A stretch of DNA of 64,000 nucleotides from positions 248,001-312,000 of the forward strand of contig JBCCGL010000001.1 in the NCBI GenBank assembly GCA_039029275.1, read 5' to 3'. A program made the translations under genes and the position numbers. Under the pieces are notes generated by a model. It did no database searches and was not told where the DNA came from. It saw nothing but the letters and a program-made list of their open reading frames with translations. Position 1 is the stretch's first letter. Every line of letters begins with the position of its first letter. Of this stretch, positions 26,043-34,126 are shown one piece after another. This DNA comes from JBCCGL01 sp039029275. Lineage in GTDB: Bacteria > Pseudomonadota > Gammaproteobacteria > JBCCGL01.

Positions 26043-28454
26043 ATGGAAACCCATGCAAAAGTAGTCATCATCGGCGGCGGTGTCGTCGGCTGTTCGATTC
26101 TGTTTCACCTGGCCAAGTTCGGCTGGAAGGACGTTGTGCTGCTCGAGCGCGATGAGCTGACGTCGGGGTCTTCGTGGCACGCCGCAGGGCAAATTCACAC
26201 GATCAGCTCCGACCCGAACATCTCACGACTGCAAAGTTACACCATCGATCTGTACAAGGAGATCGAGGAGCTTTCAGGCCAGTCGGTTGGCCTGCACATC
26301 ACCGGCGGCTTTTATCTCGCCGGCACCCAGACCTGGTACGACTACCTCAAACGCGAGCGATCAAAGGCGCGCTACATGGGATTGCATCAGGAATTTATCT
26401 CGCCACAGGAAGTCGCCGAACGCCACCCGCTGATAAATCCAAAACATTACCTCGCTGCGTTGTGGGACGATCAGGACGGTGACCTCGACCCGTCGGGCGC
26501 AACCTACGCCTTTGCCAAAGCCGCGAAGGTACACGGCGCCAAGTTCTACACGCACACGCCGGTGACGGCGACCACCCAGCGCGCCGACGGTAGCTGGGAC
26601 GTGGAAACGCCGAAGGGCACCATCAACGCAGAGATGATCGTTAACTGCGGGGGCCTGTGGGCGCGCGAAGTCGGGCACATGTCGCATCTTCCGCTGCCGG
26701 TGCAACCGATGGAGCACCACTACCTGATCACCGAGGACATTCCGGAAATTGCGGCGCGCAACGAACGCCTGCCGTGCGGCATCGACTACGACGCGAACAT
26801 CTACTTTCGCCAGGAGCACAACGGACTGTTACTCGGCACCTACGAACCCACGGGCACGCCGTGGAAAGTCGACGGCACGCCGATGGACTTTGGCCACGAA
26901 CTGTTGAACCCCGACCTCGAACGCATTGCCGATCGTCTCGAACTCGCCTTCGAACGTATTCCCGCGCTCGGCGAAGCGGGTATCAAACGCACGATTAACG
27001 GCCCGTTCACCTTCGGACCCGACGGCAACCCGATGATCGGGCCGGTGCCCGGCATGACCAACTACTGGTGCGCGGTCGGTGTTATGGCAGGCTTCTGTCA
27101 GGGCGGTGGCGTCGGCCTGACCATGGCCGAGTGGATGATGGACGGCGAGCCGTCGATCGACGTGTGGGCGATGGATGTCGCGCGCTTCGGCGATTGGGCG
27201 ACCCCGGATTGGGGCACGATCAAATCGACGGAAAACTACGAGCGTCGCTTCGTGATGACCTTTCCCAACGAAACCCTGCCGAAAGGGCGTTTGCAAAAAA
27301 CGACCGCCTTGTACGATCGACTCGTCGCCAAGGGTGCGCGCATGGATCAGGGCTTTGGTTTGGAAAATGCTCTCTGGTTCGCCGACAACCCTGAGGACGC
27401 GCACGAAGAACCGACCTTCAATCGCAACCGCTCGTTTGACTATGTGGCGCGCGAAATCGAAGCGGTGCGCAACGCGTGCGGCGGCATCGAAGTCGCCAAC
27501 TTTGCCAAGCACGAATTTACCGGATCAGGCGCGCGCGAATTTCTCGACTTCGTACTCGCCGGCCGAGTTCCAAAACCGGGGCGCATAACGCTCACGCCTA
27601 TGCTCACCGAAAAAGGCAAACTCTACGGCGATCTCACCATCGCGTGTTTGGGCGAAGAACACTTTATGCTGTTTGGCTCCGGTGCGATGCAGGAAGCGCA
27701 CCGGCGCTGGTTTGAGTCGCGCTTGCCGCAGGCGGGCGTGCACTACCGCAATGTATCCGATGATTGGCACGGCATTTCACTCTCCGGCCCTAACTCGCGC
27801 GAAGTGCTTTCGCGTATCACGCGCGACGACGTGTCGGGTGACGCGCTGAAATTCCGCGATCTCCGACAAACTGTCGTTGGCGATGTACCGGTGATTCTTT
27901 CGCGAATCAGTTTTTCCGGTGAGCTTGGGTTTGAAATCTACTGCAAACCGCAGTACCTCGTTCGCCTCGCCGAAGCGATCGAAACGGCGGGGGCTGATCT
28001 GGGTTACCGCTGGTACGGCGCACGCGCTCTGATGTCGATGCGCCTGGAAAAAGCCTGGGGCGCGTGGACGCTCGATTTTCGCCCCGATTTCACAGCCGCC
28101 GAAAGCGGTCTGGACGCCTTCATCAACTGGGATAAAGATTTTGTCGGTAAAGCCGCAGCACTGGCAGAAAAAGAAACCGGCCCGAAGAAAAAACTGGTCT
28201 CGCTCGTGATCGATGTCGACGGCATCGATGTCTCGAACGACGAAGCGATATTGAAAGACGGCAAAGCGATTGGGTATGTTTCTTCCGGCGGCTACGCGCA
28301 TCACGTTAAAAAATCGATGGCGCTGGGTTATGTGCCAACCGAGCATTCCGCCGCTGGCACAAAAGTCGACGTCGAGATATTGGGCGAAATGTACAACGCC
28401 GAGATTCAGGCGGGCCCGCTTTATGATCCAACCGGGGAGAGAATGCGAAGCTAA
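26043..28454 (+). CDS. FAD-dependent oxidoreductase with GcvT domain (DMGDH/sarcosine dehydrogenase type)
   Basis: 803 residues. The N-terminal FAD fold is VVIIGGGVVGCSILFHLAK, followed by SGSSWHAAGQIHT, whose His matches the covalent-flavin site of dimethylglycine dehydrogenases. The DAO domain runs to about residue 420 and includes GPFTFGPDGNPMIGPVPG. The C-terminal half, about 430-800, is a GcvT/aminomethyltransferase-like folate domain (GISLSGPNSREVLSRIT, SFSGELGFEIYC). Such proteins oxidatively remove N-methyl groups and can pass formaldehyde to tetrahydrofolate. GAGG ribosome site; in operon with the MttB homologue. Confidence 0.9.
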   Translation: METHAKVVIIGGGVVGCSILFHLAKFGWKDVVLLERDELTSGSSWHAAGQIHTISSDPNISRLQSYTIDLYKEIEELSGQSVGLHITGGFYLAGTQTWYDYLKRERSKARYMGLHQEFISPQEVAERHPLINPKHYLAALWDDQDGDLDPSGATYAFAKAAKVHGAKFYTHTPVTATTQRADGSWDVETPKGTINAEMIVNCGGLWAREVGHMSHLPLPVQPMEHHYLITEDIPEIAARNERLPCGIDYDANIYFRQEHNGLLLGTYEPTGTPWKVDGTPMDFGHELLNPDLERIADRLELAFERIPALGEAGIKRTINGPFTFGPDGNPMIGPVPGMTNYWCAVGVMAGFCQGGGVGLTMAEWMMDGEPSIDVWAMDVARFGDWATPDWGTIKSTENYERRFVMTFPNETLPKGRLQKTTALYDRLVAKGARMDQGFGLENALWFADNPEDAHEEPTFNRNRSFDYVAREIEAVRNACGGIEVANFAKHEFTGSGAREFLDFVLAGRVPKPGRITLTPMLTEKGKLYGDLTIACLGEEHFMLFGSGAMQEAHRRWFESRLPQAGVHYRNVSDDWHGISLSGPNSREVLSRITRDDVSGDALKFRDLRQTVVGDVPVILSRISFSGELGFEIYCKPQYLVRLAEAIETAGADLGYRWYGARALMSMRLEKAWGAWTLDFRPDFTAAESGLDAFINWDKDFVGKAAALAEKETGPKKKLVSLVIDVDGIDVSNDEAILKDGKAIGYVSSGGYAHHVKKSMALGYVPTEHSAAGTKVDVEILGEMYNAEIQAGPLYDPTGERMRS

Positions 28455-28542
28455 GCTGGCGCAGGATTCTCAAAGCGATTCTTAAATTGAAAGGCTGATC
28501 AGAAAACACTCCGAGTCGAAAGTCAGGAGCAGGAACTTTTGT

Positions 28543-29646
28543 ATGACCCGAATAGCGTCGGTTAACGTTTACTCGAAAACCCTGCCTGTCAAAAATGGGC
28601 CGTACACGATGGCCGGACAAGAAGTCTGGGAACTCGATACAACCATTGTCGAGCTAATCGGAGAAAACGGAATTTCAGGCTGGGGTGAAGTGTGCCCACT
28701 GGGCACACTTTACGCGCCGATACACGCAGGCGGCTTGCGTGCGGCGCTGGAAATCTTCGTGCCAGAAATAATCGGAGCCGAGGCCACACCGCGCAACATT
28801 ACGCGAATTTTGGATACTGCGCTTAACGGGCATAACTACGCGCGCGCAATCCTCGATATCGCCGTGTACGATTTAATCGGCAAGACGCTCGGCGTTCCCG
28901 TCTCAACCCTGCTCGGCGGGGCAATCCGGGATAAGGTCAAATCCTATTTTGTGCTGGGTCTTAAACCGGTCGACAAGGTATTGGAGTTAGCCCACACAAA
29001 AGTTGATCAAGGCATGCGCCGACTACAAATCAAAATTGGCCGACCGGACGTGCAGGAAGACATCGAAGTCATTCATCGGGTTTACGAGGCGGTCGGCAAG
29101 ACAACCGAATTGATCGCCGACGGCAACCGCGGCTTAAGCGCGCGAAATACGATACGTCTCTCGCAGGCGTGTCGCGATATCCCGATCACGCTCGAACAAC
29201 CCTGCGACATGATCGAAACCAATCGGGCGATAAAAACGCAGCTTTGCCACCCGCTGTTTCTTGACGAAAATATATTGGATATCAATATCGCGGCTGATGT
29301 GATCGGACAGGGGCTCGCCGATGGCTTTAGCATGAAAATTTCACGCCTTGGCGGCTTGTCGCAGTTCGCGGTATTTCGGGATTTATGCGCCGCGCGCGGA
29401 TTGCCCCACACAGTCGATGATGGATGGGGCGGAAATATTCTTGCCGCCGCCACTATTCACATGGCGTCAACTGTTAACGCAAAATACTTTGAGGCGGCGT
29501 GGCTGGCAACGCCTTATCAGGAAGAGAGCTACGCGCCTGATCCGCTGATCACAATCGAAAACGGTTACGTCGACGTGCCAACAGGCGCGGGGCTTGGCAT
29601 CAACCCGCACGCTGAACAATTTGGAGAACCCATCTTAACTGCTTGA
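28543..29646 (+). CDS. Enolase-superfamily racemase/epimerase, HpbD-like (4-hydroxyproline betaine 2-epimerase)
   Basis: 367 residues of the mandelate racemase/muconate lactonizing family. The catalytic lysines are K164 in LQIKIGRPD and K265 in FSMKISRLGG. The metal ligands are D193 (IADGNRG), E218 (LEQPC) and D241 (FLDEN). The N-terminal LPVKNGPYTMAG and WGEVCPLGTLYAP, and DDGWGGNILAAA later on, closely resemble what I remember of HpbD/cis-3-hydroxyproline dehydratase. With the MttB and DMGDH-like genes upstream this suggests a proline-betaine or hydroxyproline-betaine pathway. Confidence 0.75.
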   Translation: MTRIASVNVYSKTLPVKNGPYTMAGQEVWELDTTIVELIGENGISGWGEVCPLGTLYAPIHAGGLRAALEIFVPEIIGAEATPRNITRILDTALNGHNYARAILDIAVYDLIGKTLGVPVSTLLGGAIRDKVKSYFVLGLKPVDKVLELAHTKVDQGMRRLQIKIGRPDVQEDIEVIHRVYEAVGKTTELIADGNRGLSARNTIRLSQACRDIPITLEQPCDMIETNRAIKTQLCHPLFLDENILDINIAADVIGQGLADGFSMKISRLGGLSQFAVFRDLCAARGLPHTVDDGWGGNILAAATIHMASTVNAKYFEAAWLATPYQEESYAPDPLITIENGYVDVPTGAGLGINPHAEQFGEPILTA

Positions 29647-29669
29647 GAAAAGCCGTCCGCACTCTTTCG

Positions 29670-29813
29670 CTAGCGTTTCTTTTTGGTTCTACCCTGCACA
29701 GCCTTCAAGCGCGGGTTTGATTTGCAGATGACATACAGCCGCCCCCTGCGCTTGACCACCTGACAATCCCGCTGCCGGTTTTTCGCACTTTTTAGTGAAC
29801 TTAAAACCTGCAT
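29670..29813 (-). CDS. rpmJ: 50S ribosomal protein L36, alternative form
   Basis: 47 residues, MQVLSSLKSAKNRQRDCQVV then KRRGRLYVICKSNPR and a basic tail. This is the YkgO-like L36, which keeps only two of the four zinc-ligand positions of the classical form. Its ATG shares one base with the L31 stop (TAATG), so the two are coupled. In Proteobacteria this form replaces the zinc-binding L36 under zinc limitation. Confidence 0.88.
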   Translation of the reverse strand: MQVLSSLKSAKNRQRDCQVVKRRGRLYVICKSNPRLKAVQGRTKKKR

Positions 29814-30064
29814 TACTTGCCACCCGCTTGTTTAAAGCGCTTGTTGAACTTGGCGATTCTGCCATCGCGAGTCGCCACCTGCTGCTTGCCCGTATAAAAA
29901 GGATGCGAGGCGCTGGACACATCCAATGTCATGTAGGGGTATTCCTTGCCTTCGTATTCGGCGGTGCGGTTGGTTTGCGCGGTTGAGCCGATAACAAAAT
30001 ACGTATCGGATGCGGTATCGTGAAACAAAACATCCCGGTATTCGGGGTGGATATCTGGTCGCAT
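29813..30064 (-). CDS. rpmE2: 50S ribosomal protein L31 type B
   Basis: 83 residues from ATG 30064. RPDIHPEYRDVLFHDTASDT and YPYMTLDVSSASHPFYTG are the type B signatures, and the CxxC zinc motif of the main L31 is absent. It is the first gene of a two-gene operon with the alternative L36 and stands behind a Zur-like palindrome. Longer in-frame starts up to 30088 would overlap the regulatory region. Confidence 0.93.
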   Translation of the reverse strand: MRPDIHPEYRDVLFHDTASDTYFVIGSTAQTNRTAEYEGKEYPYMTLDVSSASHPFYTGKQQVATRDGRIAKFNKRFKQAGGK

Positions 30065-30097
30065 GAAATTCTCTCTGAGTGAATTCAAACGGCTAAT

Positions 30098-30110
30098 GAT
30101 ACATTATATC
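30098..30110 (-). promoter_or_regulatory. Zur-box-like operator of rpmE2-rpmJ
   Basis: On the minus strand GATATAATGTATC matches the gammaproteobacterial Zur core GTTATANTATAAC at 10 of 12 defined positions, with A-rich flanks like the consensus. It lies 33 bases upstream of the rpmE2 start, overlapping the likely -10 (TATAAT). Confidence 0.65.
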
Positions 30111-30553
30111 TTTTTATGCGACAATGGCCCTTTTAATTCCGATCGCACTGAGACTGTGCAACTTGGGAACACACTAAGTCTCCACAACGTTCGCGAGACC
30201 GAAGCGGTGGGAAATTGTGTAGATAGCGATTCAATAGCAACTATTTTTGTCGTGCGCCTGCTGTACCCACGCGCCTACATGAACTCAGAGACCGGTATTA
30301 AGAAGGGAGAATTAGCCATCTCAAACTCCATTTCAAGATGCTTGAACGCGCTAAGAGCGTTATGATGCGGGTGCAACCTCAACTATATGGTAACCCGCCA
30401 GATTTTTTGGAGTAAGAACTTAAGGAGCTTTTTCTTGCAAATTTTTCAATCGCTTACAACAACTACCCCAGGACGCCCGGAAAAAGCAGGCTGTCATATA
30501 ATAATGTTAAATAGGCGAGCGGCCTGTTTAACGAACTGTTAGGCTCGTTCCAT
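30111..30553. other. Non-coding stretch ahead of the second cassette island
   Basis: About 440 bases without a credible gene; a 100-codon frame starting at 30063 lacks any family character. The last part (30526-30544) reads GTTTAACGAACTGTTAGGC and ends in GTTAGGC, which fits the attC right core GTTRRRY. No convincing left half is visible, so it may be a decayed attC. Confidence 0.4.
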
Positions 30554-30973
30554 ATGGGAAGTCACGACGAATATGGGAAAGAACTCCTGAGACGTGCAGC
30601 AGGTGCCGACTACGAAGTGTATGGTTTACCTGTCGAAGTGGATTTCGGAGCCGGTCAACCTGGTAGAATTGATGGTTCAATCGCTGGACGCATAGCAGTA
30701 GAAGTGGAGTCTAGGGTCTCAAAACAGATTCGTGGTGCAGTTCTAGATCTTGTTCTTCATAAACATCCCAAGAAACTGTTGATCATCTTGCCTAAACACG
30801 CGTCCAATCCTACAACAGCCGCAGAGCAATGCCGAAACATCATGTCTAACTTTTTGTCGCCGGAGAATTTTGAAGTATTACTCCTCCAAGGGCATGGCGA
30901 TTTTCCAAAGTATGATGTGGATGTCGGACTTATACAAAATGCCTTACGGAAGTTGGGTTATCGTAAAACCTAA
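30554..30973 (+). CDS. Small PD-(D/E)xK-like protein (cassette gene)
   Basis: 139 residues. The segment GRIDGSIAGRIAVEVES gives D40, nine residues, then E50-V-E52, on two predicted strands followed by an amphipathic helix (QIRGAVLDLVLHKHPKKLLII). That arrangement resembles the nuclease core of restriction enzymes that use ExE in place of ExK, such as BamHI. No further domain is seen. An attC-like site overlaps its stop, so it is a single-gene cassette. A nuclease role is inference from motif spacing only. Confidence 0.6.
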   Translation: MGSHDEYGKELLRRAAGADYEVYGLPVEVDFGAGQPGRIDGSIAGRIAVEVESRVSKQIRGAVLDLVLHKHPKKLLIILPKHASNPTTAAEQCRNIMSNFLSPENFEVLLLQGHGDFPKYDVDVGLIQNALRKLGYRKT

Positions 30974-31052
30974 CAAGAACAATCAATCGCCAGCAAAAGG
31001 CGCTGGCTAGGACGCGCCAAAAAGCGGCGCGCCTTTGTTTCAGTCGTTAGAT
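30967..31052 (+). other. attC-like recombination site 5
   Basis: ACCTAAC (30967-30973) is a perfect RYYYAAC core overlapping the stop, and GTTAGAT (31046-31052) a perfect GTTRRRY core, 86 bases in all. The inside carries two nested inverted repeats (GCGCTGGC region and GGCGCGCC...GGCGCGCC), giving a strong cruciform. It is the clearest attC of the window by core sequence. Confidence 0.8.
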
Positions 31053-31069
31053 GAAAAAATGGAAAGAAG

Positions 31070-32497
31070 ATGTCTGGAATAATTGAGAAAAAATCTCCTA
31101 CAGATTTAATTGATCCACAAGCACAAAGAGTTGTGAATTTCTTAGAGCAAATTGGGTTGCCTTCTGACAACATCATCGCGGAACAATCTGAGCGTTCAAT
31201 AATTGGTCAAAATCTCCCTGCCTACATTGAGTCGTTACCAGCAGAAGTAAAACAAAATGCACGTTATCTTTCCAAGTTTGTGGTGGGTGCGGGATTCGGA
31301 TTATTCGATTACTCCTTAAACGCAATCTGGAATGAAGTCGTTATTGACTTAAGAAAAAAGGCTATCGCCTATGGAATAGATATTTTCTTTGACTCTGCGG
31401 TAGGAGGGAAAGCTAGGGAATTCTATAAATCCGAAGATGACCTTGGATCACTGAAAGACGCAGTTCTTCTCGATACTTGTAGAAAGCTAGAGTTAATTTC
31501 CGACACAACTTACAAAAAGCTCAAGCACATCCTTGATATGAGAAATGATATAGGTATTTCTCATCCGACCAATTACACAATAAATGCGTTTGAGTTGCTT
31601 GGCTGGTTACAAACCTGTATTCAAGATGTACTGAATGATCGTCCCACAGAAGCAGCATTGCAGGTTCAGGCCTTCATTCAAAATCTAAAAACACATACAA
31701 CACCAATTGACCCAGCTACGCAAAGAAATATCGAAAATAAGATTTCTGAATTAGCAAGCCATCATTTGGCTAGTATCGTTAGGACAGCTTTCGGTATATA
31801 TGTTTCAACTGACACCGATCCACAGGTAAGAAAAAACATATCAATCATCGCTCCTGCCGTCTGGGCCAACTGTCAAGATGAGCCTAAGTTCAAACTCGGA
31901 ATAATATTAGAAGGGTACAACACAAACCTTCACAAGGATAAACATGAGCTTGGTGAACAGTTTTTCACTGTCGTAGGTGGAAACCCATATCGCTCACCCA
32001 ATGAAAGGGCTGTGATAGTTGACACGCTTCTTGATCAGTTATTAGAAAAACACAATGGTTGGGATAATTTCCATCATGAGGCACCAGTAGCTGACTCAGT
32101 CGCCTCCTATATTCAAGAACAAAATGACATTCTCCCCAATAATGCCGAGAAACTAGTGAAAGTTGTACTTATGTGTCGCATTGGTCGAGGCGTAAATTAT
32201 TGCAATGGCGTATCACCTAGAGGGAAAGGATACTACGATCATATGCTTTCGATGCTAGGAGACAAGTATGCAGCCCACGCCATGGCAATTCTTACTCACT
32301 ACGAGATTCAGAGGAAGCTTGGGTCATCAGTTGCTCGGCTTCAAGCAAAGCAAGCGTTGGAAACAATCAAACAAAGTGTTGTAAATGACAGGCTGAACGA
32401 ATGCCTTGATTATTTGATTGGGAAAATTGAAAACACGGGAAAATGTGTTTTAGATAGTGACTTTAAGAAGTTGTCAGCCCAGTACATAAATTGGTAA
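31070..32497 (+). CDS. HEPN-motif protein of unknown function (cassette gene)
   Basis: 475 residues, no signal peptide. The middle holds a helical segment CRKLELISDTTYKKLKHIL followed by DMRNDIGISHPTNY, in which R158-N-D-x4-H165 fits the RX4-6H catalytic motif of HEPN ribonucleases and is placed between two long helices as in that fold. The remaining 300 residues are mostly helical and not recognised. HEPN proteins cut RNA in toxin-antitoxin, abortive-infection and CRISPR systems. AT-rich codon use differs sharply from the backbone. It stands between attC sites 5 and 6. Confidence 0.7.
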   Translation: MSGIIEKKSPTDLIDPQAQRVVNFLEQIGLPSDNIIAEQSERSIIGQNLPAYIESLPAEVKQNARYLSKFVVGAGFGLFDYSLNAIWNEVVIDLRKKAIAYGIDIFFDSAVGGKAREFYKSEDDLGSLKDAVLLDTCRKLELISDTTYKKLKHILDMRNDIGISHPTNYTINAFELLGWLQTCIQDVLNDRPTEAALQVQAFIQNLKTHTTPIDPATQRNIENKISELASHHLASIVRTAFGIYVSTDTDPQVRKNISIIAPAVWANCQDEPKFKLGIILEGYNTNLHKDKHELGEQFFTVVGGNPYRSPNERAVIVDTLLDQLLEKHNGWDNFHHEAPVADSVASYIQEQNDILPNNAEKLVKVVLMCRIGRGVNYCNGVSPRGKGYYDHMLSMLGDKYAAHAMAILTHYEIQRKLGSSVARLQAKQALETIKQSVVNDRLNECLDYLIGKIENTGKCVLDSDFKKLSAQYINW

Positions 32498-32499
32498 TC

Positions 32500-32586
32500 A
32501 TCTAACAATCACATGCACTCGGACAACAAAAAGCGCCGTTCGTTCCTCGCTATGCTTTTTGCCTCCGGTGAATTGTGGCGTTAGCT
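32500..32586 (+). other. attC-like recombination site 6
   Basis: ATCTAAC (32500-32506) is a perfect left core and TGGCGTTAGCT (32576-32586) the right end. The arms CAACAAAAAGCG and GCTTTTTG pair to form a long hairpin. The left arm CACATGCACTCGGACAAC is close to the CGCATGCAGTCGGAC of site 2, showing that both clusters use the same attC family. Confidence 0.8.
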
Positions 32587-32606
32587 CAACACTAATTGTG
32601 TAGACC

Positions 32607-33473
32607 GTGAGAATCCAACGCTTTTCAACAAATCCAATCATCCACCCTAATATGGACAATCGGATGGGAGATAACATCAATGGGCCTTCGCTAATTCGTG
32701 TACCTGATTGGATTCCGAACCCACTTGGAAAGTACTACCTCTATTTTGCCCACCATCAAGGGACTTATATTCGTTTGGCATATGCCGACAATCTCGAAGG
32801 TCCGTGGCAACTGTATGCTCCCGGCGTTCTGGATATCGCGGACTCTTTCTTTGACGATCACATCGCTTCCCCTGATGTCCACGTGCTCGACGACAGCCAG
32901 GAAATTCGTATGTACTATCACGGATGCTGTATTCCACAACCCCCTCACCAAGTGACTCGCCTGGCAACGTCCAGAGATGGTCTGAACTTCACGGCCCAGC
33001 CAAATATACTGGGCTGGTCATATTGGCGAGCATTTCTTTGGGGTGGCTATTGGTACACATTGGAGATGCCCGGGCGCTTTCGAAGGTCTCAAAAAGGTCA
33101 ATCCAATTTCGAGGAAGGGCCGATTTTGTTCACCGAAGACATGCGCCATTCCGCTGTACTTGTTGATAAAAACACACTCACCGTTTTTTATTCCAACGCA
33201 CATGATAGCCCGGAGCGAATCCTGTGGACGCAAATTCGACTGGATACAGACTGGTACAATTGGCGCACAGAACCTCCGAAGACATTGTTAACTGCGGAAC
33301 TCGATTACGAAGGAGCTGATTGTCCCATCACGCCATCTGAACGAGGCGCCATACATCAGCGCGTCCACCAACTTAGAGACCCGTGCGTGTTTGAGGATGG
33401 GGACGAAAAGTATCTTCTGTACTCAGTAGCAGGAGAACACGGTATTGCAATTGCGGAGCTGACAACGAACTAA
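32607..33473 (+). CDS. Five-bladed beta-propeller glycosidase-like protein (GH43/GH32/GH130-like)
   Basis: 288 residues from GTG 32607. Repeated propeller blades are visible: NPIIHPNM, GKYYLYFAHHQGTYIRLAYAD, EIRMYYHGC, VTRLATSRDGLNF, NTLTVFYSNAHD, and LRDPCVFEDGDEKYLLYSVAGE. The last has the R-D-P-x-V-F strand common to GH43 and GH130 proteins. No signal peptide is seen, so an intracellular role on oligosaccharides is likely. It starts 20 bases after attC site 6, but no attC follows its stop, so it may be the last cassette of the cluster. Confidence 0.75.
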   Translation: MRIQRFSTNPIIHPNMDNRMGDNINGPSLIRVPDWIPNPLGKYYLYFAHHQGTYIRLAYADNLEGPWQLYAPGVLDIADSFFDDHIASPDVHVLDDSQEIRMYYHGCCIPQPPHQVTRLATSRDGLNFTAQPNILGWSYWRAFLWGGYWYTLEMPGRFRRSQKGQSNFEEGPILFTEDMRHSAVLVDKNTLTVFYSNAHDSPERILWTQIRLDTDWYNWRTEPPKTLLTAELDYEGADCPITPSERGAIHQRVHQLRDPCVFEDGDEKYLLYSVAGEHGIAIAELTTN

Positions 33474-33862
33474 AGGCGGTGCTTGCAATCGTGATCTAGC
33501 GCCACTTTGATGGAAAGAAAAATCTGATCTATCAAAAGGTGCCGAACGGAACAAACAAAGAAACGTCATTTCGATCGATATGCACTGAGTTACAAACTAC
33601 GAGCGGCTAGATTGGCTAATCATCCTGTGATGCTTAATCGGTGGCAAATGGAACATCGAATGCTTTGTAGTAAGTTATGAAGACACCAACAAACAGTCAG
33701 AGCGCCACGCCAGTAAATTACTTAACAGATCAATCAATTCCGCGCGTACGGGGCTGGGCGTCCAAACCGCTGTGCGGCTTTTACATCGGGTATTTGCAGC
33801 GTCAGTAACATCCAAGCCACCCTCTTCTTGATTTTTGAGTATAAAAGGTATATTTTCTCCTC
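33474..33862. other. Gene-free spacer, 389 bases
   Basis: No ORF with family character on either strand. A weak stem CCGC-TGT-GCGG (33767-33777) is followed by CTTTTA and could end transcription. No attC core was seen. The final 30 bases (AT-rich, GAGTATAAAAGGTATATTTTC) hold the likely promoter of the BrnT gene. Confidence 0.35.
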
Positions 33863-34126
33863 ATGGATGTATTTGATTACGATGAGGACAAAAGCCAATC
33901 TAATCTTCTAAAGCATGGAATTGATTTTCTAAAAGCTCAGGCCCTTTGGAACGATCCGGATGCAATTGAAGTTAAAGCAAAATCTGAAAATGAAGATAGA
34001 TTCTTAGTTATTGGCTTAATCGATAACAAGCATTGGTCTGCTGTCGTCACTTACCGAAATAACACAATTCGAATGATCTCTGTAAGACGATCACGAAAGA
34101 AAGAGGTGGAGCTATATGAAAGCTAA
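33863..34126 (+). CDS. brnT: BrnT-family ribonuclease toxin
   Basis: 87 residues of the RelE-like BrnT family. FDYDEDKSQSNLLKHGIDFL is the typical N-terminus, followed by ALWNDPDAIE, RFLVIGLIDN and the C-terminal IRMISVRRSRKKEVELYE. BrnT cleaves RNA and is neutralised by the DNA-binding antitoxin encoded just behind it. The antitoxin ATG overlaps the toxin end by 11 bases, the usual toxin-first BrnTA order. It closes the second accessory island. Confidence 0.88.
   Translation: MDVFDYDEDKSQSNLLKHGIDFLKAQALWNDPDAIEVKAKSENEDRFLVIGLIDNKHWSAVVTYRNNTIRMISVRRSRKKEVELYES

Noticed and set aside
30063..30365. 100-codon plus-strand ORF over the rpmE2 promoter
   Set aside because: It starts inside the L31 leader on the opposite strand, covers the Zur-like box and has no family character.
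30300..30370. attC-like GAACGCGCTAAGAGCGTTATG
   Set aside because: Right core GTTATGA does not fit the consensus and there is no gene between it and the next possible site.
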